Origin: Ralstonia insidiosa
GTDB lineage: Bacteria > Pseudomonadota > Gammaproteobacteria > Burkholderiales > Burkholderiaceae
Length of the DNA stretch: 64,000 bases
Direction: 5' to 3'
Assembly: GCF_008801405.1 (NCBI RefSeq)
Contig: NZ_VZPV01000001.1
Location: forward strand, 3,162,001 to 3,226,000
How positions within the stretch are numbered: position 1 is the stretch's first letter; each line of letters starts with the position of its first letter. Both the position numbers and the translations under genes were made by a program. A model generated the notes under the pieces. That model was not told the origin of the DNA. It was given only the letters and a program-made list of their open reading frames with translations, and made no database searches. Below are positions 7,919-15,450 of this stretch, piece after piece.

Positions 7919-8437
7919 CTAGGACGTTTCGGTCACATTCCAACCTTCTTCGTCCAAGCGCGCTTCCAGGAACGCGACGACGGCGTGGGCGGAGGCCTCG
8001 CTGCGGCAGGTGGTCAGCGCCGCGTACAAGGGCGCAGCCAAGCCATTGAGAAAATCCAGCGGCGCTTCCGGCCCCTCGGCAAGGTAGCGCTGTAACGCCG
8101 AGAACGCCCCCGCCTGGCTCAGCCGCCAGTCGGCAATCGAGGCCTGCCGCACGTGACGCGCCGTTGGCGGTGTGGCCGATGCCGGCTTGGGCGGCGCCTT
8201 GGGCTTGGGTGCCACCTTGACCGGTGCGCGCGCCACGACGTAGCCGTCGGCAACCAGGCGCATGAGGTCTTCCATGTCCGGGCCGGCGCTGCTCAACTGC
8301 GCCAGGATCTCCGCAGCTGACCGCTCGCCGCCCGCCAGCAGCAGGATCGCGCGCTGCCGATGCGTGACATGCCCGCTGCGCGTCTGCAGTTCCTGCGTGC
8401 CGCGCTCGGTGCGCGACAGGATGTGGCTCAGGTCCAT
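7919..8437 (-). CDS. Hypothetical protein, two-part cytosolic protein
   Basis: 172 residues with a strong ribosome site (AAGGAGGGGAACG before ATG at 8437). I do not recognise a named family. Residues 1-70 are helical and look like a degenerate winged helix (VTHRQRAILLLAGGERSAAEILAQLS ... LMRLVADGYVV). A Lys/Pro/Ala linker (VKVAPKPKAPPKPASA) joins it to a helical C-terminal part (GAFSALQRYLAEGPEAPLDF ... VVAFLEARLDEEGW). No signal peptide or membrane segment. It is a single gene separated from the IclR gene by 109 bp on the same strand. Confidence 0.7.
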   Translation of the reverse strand: MDLSHILSRTERGTQELQTRSGHVTHRQRAILLLAGGERSAAEILAQLSSAGPDMEDLMRLVADGYVVARAPVKVAPKPKAPPKPASATPPTARHVRQASIADWRLSQAGAFSALQRYLAEGPEAPLDFLNGLAAPLYAALTTCRSEASAHAVVAFLEARLDEEGWNVTETS

Positions 8438-8688
8438 CGTTCCCCTCCTTTTTTGTATGTGTCTGTTCGATGAAGGGCCAGTCTAGAAAAACCCGGCGCA
8501 GCGCGGACCGTTTGAACGCCGTCTGGCGCGGCATACCGACTATCACGTGCGCGGCATTGCATTGCCGGGCGGACCGACACATGCATCGATCATCAAATGC
8601 CGATTGAAACCAGATCGACTCGCAACCTGTTTATCGCCTCCGGATAGAAGCCTAAAGTGCGGCGCATCTCAACCCACCGGAGCTTTCC

Positions 8689-9228
8689 ATGCCCGCTCAC
8701 CCCGTCCTCCGCCCCGTCCTGCTGGCCACCACCGCACTGGCGCTGCTTGCCGCACTACCGGCATTCGCCGCAGACGACGAACTCGTCCGCCCACAACATC
8801 TGGCCGCCCCGGACACACCGCAAGCTGCGGCCACCGTGCTGGCGGCACGCCGCTACGCCACCTTCTGGCATACCGGCGATGCGCGCTATGCCACGCAGGC
8901 GCTGTCGCCCGACTTTGCCGACCGCACGCTGCCCGCAGGGCGTGTGCAGGGCCCGCAAGGCCCGCTTGACGCTTCCCGAGCCTTCCGCGCCGCCGTGCCC
9001 GACATGCGTGTGGAAATCGAAGACATGGTTGTGGCCGGCGACCGTGTGGCCGTACATCTGCGCTTTCGCGGACACTTCACCGGCGAGTTCGGGCACACGC
9101 ACGGGCAGAACCAGCCCATCGACTTCCAGGCATTCGATCTGTACCGCGTGGCCGACGGCAAGATCGCCGAAAACTGGCACCTGGAAGACAACCAGACGCT
9201 GCTGGGGCAGATGGGATTGCAGCCCTGA
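8689..9228 (+). CDS. Exported SnoaL-like (ester cyclase) family protein
   Basis: 179 residues. A cleavable signal peptide is clear (LLATTALALLAALPAFA, cut near residue 27). The mature protein has the SnoaL/NTF2-like cone fold pattern: RYATFWHTGDARYATQALSPDF, VPDMRVEIEDMVVAGDRVAVHLRFRG, and FDLYRVADGKIAENWHLEDNQ, the last being the usual C-terminal strand pair of this family. Bacterial members are annotated ester cyclase, but few have a shown reaction, and a periplasmic one is less common. CCGGAG precedes the ATG. Single gene. Confidence 0.8.
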   Translation: MPAHPVLRPVLLATTALALLAALPAFAADDELVRPQHLAAPDTPQAAATVLAARRYATFWHTGDARYATQALSPDFADRTLPAGRVQGPQGPLDASRAFRAAVPDMRVEIEDMVVAGDRVAVHLRFRGHFTGEFGHTHGQNQPIDFQAFDLYRVADGKIAENWHLEDNQTLLGQMGLQP

Positions 9229-9374
9229 ATTCGCGCGGATCTATTAACGCCCTTTAACAAGCTTGCACCCCACTCCCGCTATGCTTCGCCCCTGCTTGCA
9301 AGCCGCTTGGCGGCGGCCAGAGCGATAGAAGAAACGAGCCAACGAATACACGAAAACGTCTTCAGGAGAAGCAC

Positions 9375-10307
9375 ATGGGAATGGGGTTTCAGGGCGCACT
9401 GCGCGCCTGGGCGAGCGCGCTCGCCTGCACCGGGGTGATGGGGCTGATGGGTGCAGCCGCCGCGCACGCACAATCGGCACCATCGGCTGGTCCGAATCCG
9501 GAACAGGAAATCAAGCAGGCCTGGGCTGCCGCCAAGGCCAGTGCAAAGGCGGGGCCCACGTCGATCGAACTGCGTGACCAGGCCGCCCTCAAGATCGGCG
9601 CGAACCAAGTCTTCATCCCGCAGCCGGCCGCTGGCCAGCTCATGCACGCCATGGGCAACGGCAACAACCAGGACTTGCTCGGCCTGGTCATGCCCACCGA
9701 CGAAGAAAGCGACTGGATGGTGATTGCCGAGTACGAGGCGTCGGGCTACATCAAGGACGACGACGCCAAAGACTGGAACGTCGACGACCTGTTCAAGTCG
9801 CTCAAGGAAGGCACCGCTGCCGCCAACGAAGAGCGCGAGAAGCGCGGTATCCCCGCGCTGGAGATCCAGGGCTGGGTTGAGCGCCCGCACTATGACGCCG
9901 CCACGCACCGCCTGATCTGGTCGATGGCCGCGCGCTCCAAGGGCCAGCCCGACAACGAGCCGGAATCGGTCAACTACAACACCTACGCGCTGGGCCGCGA
10001 CGGCTACATCAGCCTGAACCTGATCACCGCAAGCGACCACGTCAACGCCGACAAGCCCGCCGTGCAGAAGCTGCTGGCTGACCTCGACTTCAAGGACGGC
10101 AAGCGCTACACCGACTTCAACGCCAAGACCGACAAGGTGGCCGAGTACGGCCTGGCTGCGCTGGTGGGTGGCATCGCTGCCAAGAAGCTCGGCCTGTTTG
10201 CCGTGATTGCCGCCTTCCTGGCCAAGTTTGCCAAGGTGGCGATCCTGGCCGTGGCGGGCTTTGGCGCGGCGATTGCCAAGTTCTTCAAGCGCAAGCCGAG
10301 CGCCTGA
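9375..10307 (+). CDS. DUF2167 family exported/membrane protein
   Basis: 310 residues. A signal peptide (WASALACTGVMGLMGAAAAHA) leads to a periplasmic domain typical of DUF2167: GLVMPTDEESDWMVIAEYEASGYIKDDDAKDW and RLIWSMAARSKGQ with SVNYNTYALGRDGYISLNL. The C-terminus carries a hydrophobic segment (AALVGGIAAKKLGLFAVIAAFLAKFAKVAILAV in two short runs) that should anchor it in the inner membrane, ending in KFFKRKPSA. CAGGAG precedes the ATG. The function of the family is unknown. The next gene, a site-2 protease, starts 19 bases downstream, so the two are almost surely co-transcribed. Confidence 0.85.
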   Translation: MGMGFQGALRAWASALACTGVMGLMGAAAAHAQSAPSAGPNPEQEIKQAWAAAKASAKAGPTSIELRDQAALKIGANQVFIPQPAAGQLMHAMGNGNNQDLLGLVMPTDEESDWMVIAEYEASGYIKDDDAKDWNVDDLFKSLKEGTAAANEEREKRGIPALEIQGWVERPHYDAATHRLIWSMAARSKGQPDNEPESVNYNTYALGRDGYISLNLITASDHVNADKPAVQKLLADLDFKDGKRYTDFNAKTDKVAEYGLAALVGGIAAKKLGLFAVIAAFLAKFAKVAILAVAGFGAAIAKFFKRKPSA

Positions 10308-10326
10308 TCACGCTGGCACACACGCC

Positions 10327-11046
10327 ATGACCAAACTGCTGATCCTGCTGTTCTCGGGGCTCAAGTTCGGCAAGCTGCTGACCACCGGCGGCACGATGCT
10401 GCTGTCGGTGGTGGTGTATGCCTTTGCGTTCGGCTGGCGCTATGCGGTGGGCTTTGTGGTGCTGCTGTTCATCCACGAAATTGGGCACTTCATGGCCGCA
10501 CGCCAGCGCGGGCTGGCCGTGGGTGCACCCACCTTCATCCCGTTCGTGGGCGCATGGATCGACCTCAAAGAGCAACCAATGGATGTCGAGACCGAGGCGT
10601 ACATCGGCCTGGCAGGCCCCGTTGCGGGCACGGTTGGGGCGATGCTCTGCTACGGTCTCGCGCGCTATACCGACAGCCAGTTGCTGCTCGCCCTGGCTTA
10701 CGCCGGTTGCTTCCTGAACCTGTTCAACCTGATCCCGATGTCGCCGTTTGATGGCGGGCGGATTACGGCGGTGCTGTCGCCGCGCATCTGGTTTTTGGGG
10801 GTGCCGGTGCTGGTGGCGCTGTTCATGTGGCGGCCGAGCCCGATCCTGATCCTGATCGCCGTGCTGGCCGTGCCGCAGTTGATGAAGGCGTGGCGCTACG
10901 ATCCCAACGCGCCGGAAAACCGCGCGTACTACAGCATCTCCAACGAGTCGCGCCTGACCTACACGGTGTACTACATCGGCCTGGTCGTCTTCCTGGCGAT
11001 GATGAGTCACGAGTTGCACGACATGCTGGGCAGCGTGCGCGCATAA
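10327..11046 (+). CDS. Site-2 protease (M50) family membrane metalloprotease
   Basis: 239 residues with at least five hydrophobic segments. The zinc motif HEIGH is present in VLLFIHEIGHFMAARQRG, and the third zinc ligand region NLFNLIPMSPFDGGRI matches the M50 NxxPxxPxDGG consensus, so the active site looks complete. No PDZ domain is present, which sets it apart from RseP and matches short M50 proteins (YwhC-like). It likely cuts a membrane-spanning substrate; the DUF2167 protein encoded directly upstream is an obvious candidate partner, by context only. A terminator follows immediately. Confidence 0.88.
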   Translation: MTKLLILLFSGLKFGKLLTTGGTMLLSVVVYAFAFGWRYAVGFVVLLFIHEIGHFMAARQRGLAVGAPTFIPFVGAWIDLKEQPMDVETEAYIGLAGPVAGTVGAMLCYGLARYTDSQLLLALAYAGCFLNLFNLIPMSPFDGGRITAVLSPRIWFLGVPVLVALFMWRPSPILILIAVLAVPQLMKAWRYDPNAPENRAYYSISNESRLTYTVYYIGLVVFLAMMSHELHDMLGSVRA

Positions 11047-11049
11047 AAA

Positions 11050-11077
11050 AACCTCCGCTTGTGCGGAGGTTTTTTCT
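11050..11077 (+). terminator. Terminator after the M50 protease gene
   Basis: AACCTCCGC, loop TTGT, GCGGAGGTT followed by TTTTTC. Perfect 9-bp stem starting 4 bases after the stop codon; it also separates this unit from the converging sodB. Confidence 0.92.
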
Positions 11078-11103
11078 TGGTACTGCGCTTGCTCGATTTC
11101 GCT

Positions 11104-11682
11104 TTAGGCGAAGTTTGCAGCGACGAAGTCCCAGTTCACCAGCGTCCAGAACGCTTCGACGTACTTCGGACGCGCGTTGCGGTAGTCGATGTAGTAGGCG
11201 TGTTCCCACACGTCGCAGGTCAGCAGCGGCTTGGCGTCGGTGGTCAGCGGCGTAGCGGCGTTCGAGGTGGACACCAGGTCCAGCGAGCCGTCAGCCTTCT
11301 TCACCAGCCAGGCCCAGCCCGAACCGAAGGTGCCAACGGCCGTCTTGGTGAACTCTTCCTTGAACTTGTCGAAGCTGCCCCACTTGGCGTTGATGGCATC
11401 AGCCAGCGCGCCGGTCGGAGCGCCGCCGCCGTTCGGCTTCAGGCCGTTCCAGTAGAACGTGTGGTTCCACACCTGTGCGGCGTTGTTGAAGATGCCGCCC
11501 GAGGACTTCTTGACGATGTCTTCCAGGCTCAGGTTCTCGAACTCGGTACCCGGGATCAGGTTGTTCAGGTTCGTGACGTAGGTCTGGTGGTGCTTGCCGT
11601 AGTGGAACTCCAGGGTTTCCTTGGAGATGGTCGGCGCCAGAGCGTCGAGTGCGTACGGCAGCGGGGGGAGCGTGTGGGCCAT
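11104..11682 (-). CDS. sodB: Superoxide dismutase [Fe]
   Basis: 192 residues, the size of E. coli SodB. Metal ligands are visible: the His of FHYGKHHQTY (H27), the His of WNHTFYW, and Asp/His of DVWEHAYYIDY. The residues GGG in NGGGAPTGAL and the AQVWNHTFYW context favour the iron enzyme over the manganese one. It turns superoxide into oxygen and peroxide in the cytosol. The ATG at 11682 follows GAAGGGAAAACAA. A promoter with TTGCGC-N17-TACAAT sits 62-90 bases upstream, so it can be transcribed independently of xseA. Confidence 0.95.
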   Translation of the reverse strand: MAHTLPPLPYALDALAPTISKETLEFHYGKHHQTYVTNLNNLIPGTEFENLSLEDIVKKSSGGIFNNAAQVWNHTFYWNGLKPNGGGAPTGALADAINAKWGSFDKFKEEFTKTAVGTFGSGWAWLVKKADGSLDLVSTSNAATPLTTDAKPLLTCDVWEHAYYIDYRNARPKYVEAFWTLVNWDFVAANFA

Positions 11683-11743
11683 TTGTTTTCCCTTCTGTGG
11701 GTTGTGTGGGGTTGCGTGCGAGTTGTGCAAACCGGGAGCGACG

Positions 11744-11772
11744 ATTGTAGGAGACTTGCAAAACCGGCGCAA
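11744..11772 (-). promoter_or_regulatory. Sigma70-type promoter of sodB
   Basis: On the minus strand TTGCGC (11772-11767), 17-base spacer, TACAAT (11749-11744). The expected start is near 11737, giving a 55-base leader. No Fur-box-like dyad is evident to me in the leader. Confidence 0.6.
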
Positions 11773-11848
11773 ACAGCGTGCCAAATACTCGGAATACCCG
11801 TGGAACAGGTACGGAAACGCGCGCAATCGTTATCAGTTCATGCGCCGG

Positions 11849-13291
11849 TCACATATCGAGCTTGGGCTGCACCTGGGCGATCTCGATGTCGACCGCGCCC
11901 TGCGCCAGCCGTGCCTCGATGCGCGCCCGGGCATGCAACGCGTTCGGATCGCGGATGGCGTGACCCTTCGCATCGAGCAGTACCGCGTAACCGCGTTCCA
12001 GGGTGCGCTGCGGTGCCAGCAGCTCCAGACCGGTGTGCTGCCGCGCCAGGCGCTCCTGCGACCGGGCCAGCGTGTCACGCATGGCGCGCGCCAGCGCGGC
12101 TTCGGCCTGCTGCAGCACAGTGCGCTGGCGGGTGACGTCCGGGCGGGCCGCCGTCAGGCGCATCGTCAGCAGGCGCTGCACGTGCTCGGCACGCTGCACG
12201 CGGCCAGTCAGGGCAAAGCGCAGGCGCCCTTCCAGATGTGACAGTTGCGTGCGGCGCTCGCGCATCTGCGCCTGCGGGCTGCGCAAGCGGCGCGCGAGCC
12301 AGTCGACGGTCTGGGCGCGGCGGTCCAGTTGGCGGCGGAACTGCGCGGACAGCGCATCCCAGTCACGCCCCACGTCGCGCAGCATGCGGGCCCGGTCCGG
12401 GCTGACAAGTTCTGCGGCACCGGTGGGCGTGGGTGCGCGCACATCGGCCACAAAATCGACGATGGTCACATCGGTTTCATGCCCGACGCCCGCCACGATG
12501 GGAATCTCCGAAGCTGCCACAGCCCGCGCGACGGGTTCTTCGTTGAAGGCCCACAGGTCTTCAATGCTGCCGCCGCCCCGGCACAGGATGACGACATCGA
12601 CTTCTGCCCGGGCATTGACCGTATCGAGCATGGCGGCGATGCGCTCAGAAGCACCCGCGCCCTGCACCGGTACCGGATAGACGATCACGGGCACATGCGG
12701 CGCCCGCCGGCGCAGCGTGGTCAGCACGTCACGCAAAGCCGCCGCCTGCAATGAAGTGACAACCCCGATGGCACGCGGATGCCTTGGCAGCGGCCGCTTG
12801 CGCGCCGGGTCAAACAGCCCTTGCGCCTCCAGCGCGGCCTTCAGTCGCAGGAAGGCTTCGTACAGATTGCCCAGCCCGGCCCGGCGGATGCCCTCGACGC
12901 TCAGTTGCAACTCGCCACGCGCCTCGTACATCGTGACCAGCGCGCGCACCTCGACGGCTTCGCCCTCGCGCGGGGTGAAATCGGCGCACTGGTTGCGGCC
13001 CTTGAACATCACACAGCGGATCTGTGCGCCGGCGTCCTTGAGCGAGAAATACCAGTGGCCACTGGCCGCGCGCGTGAAGTTGGAGATCTCGCCACGCACC
13101 CAGCCCAGCGGAAAGTTGCGTTCAAGCAACCCGGCAATCCGTCGGTTGACCTCGCTGACGGTCAGCACGTCCTGGCCGCTCCTGGTAGGCGAGGACGGCG
13201 CCGGCGTCGCTTGAGTGGTCTGCGGTGCTCTCGCCGCAGGGGCGGAAGCATCCATCCAGAAAGGTCGGCGGGAAGACGGCGGCGTGGTCAT
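11849..13291 (-). CDS. xseA: Exodeoxyribonuclease VII large subunit
   Basis: 480 residues. An N-terminal OB fold begins at DVLTVSEVNRRIAGLLERNF with VRGEISNFTRAASGHWYFSL; the catalytic domain carries IGVVTSLQAAALRDVL, VILCRGGGSIEDLWAFNEE and GVGHETDVTIVDFVADVRA, all hallmark XseA segments. A long helical coiled-coil region (residues about 300-420) follows and the protein ends in TLERGYAVLLDAKG. With XseB it degrades single-stranded DNA in both directions during repair. About 40 Ser/Pro/Ala-rich residues precede the conserved start, so an internal start is possible. The xseB partner is not in this window. The upstream region is the unusual repeat array. Confidence 0.95.
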   Translation of the reverse strand: MTTPPSSRRPFWMDASAPAARAPQTTQATPAPSSPTRSGQDVLTVSEVNRRIAGLLERNFPLGWVRGEISNFTRAASGHWYFSLKDAGAQIRCVMFKGRNQCADFTPREGEAVEVRALVTMYEARGELQLSVEGIRRAGLGNLYEAFLRLKAALEAQGLFDPARKRPLPRHPRAIGVVTSLQAAALRDVLTTLRRRAPHVPVIVYPVPVQGAGASERIAAMLDTVNARAEVDVVILCRGGGSIEDLWAFNEEPVARAVAASEIPIVAGVGHETDVTIVDFVADVRAPTPTGAAELVSPDRARMLRDVGRDWDALSAQFRRQLDRRAQTVDWLARRLRSPQAQMRERRTQLSHLEGRLRFALTGRVQRAEHVQRLLTMRLTAARPDVTRQRTVLQQAEAALARAMRDTLARSQERLARQHTGLELLAPQRTLERGYAVLLDAKGHAIRDPNALHARARIEARLAQGAVDIEIAQVQPKLDM

Positions 13292-13397
13292 AAGTGGTCG
13301 TGGCGGCGCAATGCGATGGGGCTCCGGGGCAACATCTACCTTGAATGAGGGAGAGATTTTGCGTCAGCCGGGCTAGCTGTCCACAGCATAACGCCCT

Positions 13398-13411
13398 TGT
13401 CAAGCTTGACA
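13398..13411. promoter_or_regulatory. 14-bp perfect palindrome upstream of xseA
   Basis: TGTCAAGCTTGACA is a perfect palindrome about 107 bases upstream of the xseA start, with a DnaA-like TGTCCACAG at 13378-13386 nearby. It could be an operator for xseA; no regulator is recognised. Confidence 0.35.
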
Positions 13412-13512
13412 GACGTTACGTGACGCGCTCTCTGCATTTTGACGCAACCCTTTGATTTTTATGAAAAATCGCCTTGTGCCAAAAATTCAGCAGCGTAAGT
13501 AATTTCGTTCTG

Positions 13513-14150
13513 CATCAAGCATTTAGCGCAGGGCTCCCGAGGATGTTCACAAAGTTATCCACAGCAGCGCTGGAAAACCAGAATGTGACGCCTGGGCAGT
13601 GGATAAATCGGCTGCGGATTGTCACACGCTCGGGGCTCGCATCCCCAATCTTCCGCAGAAAACCCCGGTGCACATTTTTTAAGCGGCACACCGAACCCCC
13701 TGTTGAATCAGTGACTTAAGGTGCTTGTCCGGGCAATGTCCACAACCCGTCCACAAGACTGTCCCGTGTCGGTGTGGATTTCCCACCGGTTTCTCTGACC
13801 GCACGCGGATTTTTCCCGAAATCTGCACAGAAACCCCGTCTGCACAATTTTTAAGCACAGCAACGGACTCCCTTTTATATCAAGCACTTAGCGCGCTTGT
13901 TCTGGGAATGTCCACAACCCGTCCACACAACTGTCCCGCGGCGATGTGGATTACCCGCCGGTTTCCAGGGGCGGAGGACGTTTTGCCAGTGAATTGGCCA
14001 CAGGAACACCCATTGCATCTTTTTTAAGCACGGCATCGAACACCCTTTCACATCAAGCACTTAGCTTGCTTGTTCCGACACTGTCCACAACCCGTCCACA
14101 AGACTGTCCCGCTTCATTGTGGATTGTGCGCGCACCGAATTCCGTGACGA
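13513..14150. repeat. Array of ~172-bp non-coding direct repeats with DnaA-box-like sites
   Basis: Four diverged head-to-tail units begin near 13513, 13706, 13879 and 14051 (periods 193, 173, 172; the last is truncated). Each starts with a form of ATCAAGCACTTAGC, then has TGTCCACAACCCGTCCACA followed by CTGTCCCG and TGTGGATT, and ends with a run TTTTTTAAGCAC. A perfect DnaA box TTATCCACA lies at 13555-13563 in unit 1; close variants lie at 13598 (AGTGGATAA), 13737, 13773, 13909, 13945 (TGTGGATTA), 14082 and 14118. The most conserved block is the box cluster. Short open frames here are not conserved as protein (see rejected items). The region fills the gap between xseA and exbB. Titration of DnaA or an array of small RNAs are the two readings I favour. 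Confidence 0.8.
13555..13563 (+). promoter_or_regulatory. Consensus DnaA box
   Basis: TTATCCACA, an exact match to the high-affinity DnaA box. It lies in the first, most diverged unit of the repeat array; a second near-consensus site in the opposite orientation lies 43 bases downstream at 13598-13606. Confidence 0.6.
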
Positions 14151-14355
14151 CCCTTTGACTGTCGCAGGCGCTTGTCGCTACGGTGCGCCATCGTGTTGCC
14201 GAGGCAGGTCCGACGCGCTAGAGTGGCGCCTGTTTTTGCCGCAACGGACCGCGTTCGGGGACGCGGACGGCATGCACAGCAGTCAAGGCGCCACATGCAC
14301 CACGAATCGGCGCCCCAAATCAAATTCCTTCCACAACGACAAAACGGGTTGTCCA

Positions 14356-14976
14356 GTGTTTTCCATCATTCAAGCTGCCGGCTGGCCGATCTGGCCGCTG
14401 TTGATCGCCTCGGTGCTCGCCCTCGCGCTCATCATCGAACGCTTCGTTGCCTTGCAGCGCAAGAAGATCATTCCGCCCAAGGTCTATGACGAGGCGCTGG
14501 CCGTCGCGCATCAGCGCAAGGCCACGCCGGAAGTCGTGAACACACTGGAACAAAGCTCGCCGCTGGGCCGCCTGCTGGCCGCCGCGCTGCGCCACGTGGT
14601 GCTGCATCCCAACACCACGCGCGACGCCGCTAAGGAAGTCGTGGAAGAAGCCGGCCAGAACGTGGCCCACCGCCTGGAGCGCTATCTGAATGCGCTCGGC
14701 ACGATCGCCTCGGTAGCGCCGCTGATGGGCCTGTTCGGCACCGTGGTCGGCATGATCGAGATCTTCGGCAGCCAAACCGCTGCGGGCACCAACCCGCAAA
14801 CCCTGGCGCACGGTATCTCCGTCGCCCTGTACAACACGGCGCTGGGCCTGGTCGTGGCCATCCCGACGCTGATCTTCTGGCGCTACTTCCGCGGCGTGGT
14901 GGATAACTACGTGGCCGAGCTGGAGCACCTGTCGACCATGTACCTCGACGCGATCCTGCCGCCGCGGCGCGGTTGA
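14356..14976 (+). CDS. exbB: MotA/TolQ/ExbB proton channel family protein
   Basis: 206 residues from the GTG at 14356, chosen because the family begins MFSIIQAAGWPIWPLLIAS with the first helix; longer in-frame starts run into the repeat region and add unlike sequence. Three membrane helices are present, and the conserved cytoplasmic/TM block GTIASVAPLMGLFGTVVGMIE plus YNTALGLVVAIPTLIFWRYF is typical of ExbB/TolQ. With ExbD it forms the proton-driven motor that energises TonB. The ribosome site is weak. exbD follows 27 bases downstream and lpxK after that, a conserved order in Burkholderiaceae. Confidence 0.9.
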   Translation: MFSIIQAAGWPIWPLLIASVLALALIIERFVALQRKKIIPPKVYDEALAVAHQRKATPEVVNTLEQSSPLGRLLAAALRHVVLHPNTTRDAAKEVVEEAGQNVAHRLERYLNALGTIASVAPLMGLFGTVVGMIEIFGSQTAAGTNPQTLAHGISVALYNTALGLVVAIPTLIFWRYFRGVVDNYVAELEHLSTMYLDAILPPRRG

Positions 14977-15003
14977 TCCGGGCAACGCATTCCTGAGAAC
15001 GCC

Positions 15004-15435
15004 ATGCGCTTCCGCCCGCGCCACGCTCGCGAAGAGCCGGAGATCAACCTGATCCCGCTGATCGACGTGCTGCTCGTGATCCTCATCTTCCTGATGATCA
15101 CGACCACGTATTCCCGCTATACCGAACTGAAGGTCAACCTGCCAACCGCCGACGCTGAAAAGGCGACCGAGCGCCCAGGTCAGATCGTCGTGTCTGTGAC
15201 TGCCAACGGGGTCTACTCGGTAGACAAACAGGTGCTCGACACGCGCGACGTGACCAGCCTGGCCGACGCCCTGCACGCTGCTGCGGACAAGGCGGGCGGC
15301 CGCGAGCCCATCGTCGTCGTCAATGCCGATGCGCAAGCCGCGCACCAGGCCGTGGTGAATGTGATGGAAGCCGCTCGCGTGGCTGGCCTCTCGCACCTGA
15401 CCTTTGCTACACAAACCGGCAACGCTTCTCGATAA
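15004..15435 (+). CDS. exbD: Biopolymer transport protein ExbD
   Basis: 143 residues, one N-terminal membrane helix. The hallmark INLIPLIDVLLVILIFLMIT contains the essential membrane Asp (about residue 22). The periplasmic part (IVVSVTANGVYSVDKQVLD ... PIVVVNADAQAAHQAVVNVM) is the standard ExbD fold. It partners the ExbB-like protein encoded upstream. No tonB gene is adjacent, so the motor serves TonB encoded elsewhere, or a Tol-like role. Confidence 0.93.
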   Translation: MRFRPRHAREEPEINLIPLIDVLLVILIFLMITTTYSRYTELKVNLPTADAEKATERPGQIVVSVTANGVYSVDKQVLDTRDVTSLADALHAAADKAGGREPIVVVNADAQAAHQAVVNVMEAARVAGLSHLTFATQTGNASR

Positions 15436-15450
15436 ACCCACACGCACGAC

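Noticed and set aside
13513..14150. CRISPR array
   Set aside because: Units are about 172 bp, diverged along their whole length, with no short identical repeats separated by unique spacers and no cas genes nearby.
13513..14150. Chromosomal replication origin
   Set aside because: No dnaA, dnaN, gyrB, rpmH or parAB genes flank it and no AT-rich unwinding region is evident; a titration or regulatory site fits better.
13474..14158. Three short open frames (13474-13719, 13725-14027, 13946-14158, plus strand) in the repeat array, two of which share a similar peptide around TTRPxxCPA
   Set aside because: The shared peptide simply follows the DNA repeat. Comparing units 3 and 4 in that frame, most base differences change the amino acid, the unit period is not a multiple of three, and the matching frame in unit 2 has a stop. 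No protein-level constraint.
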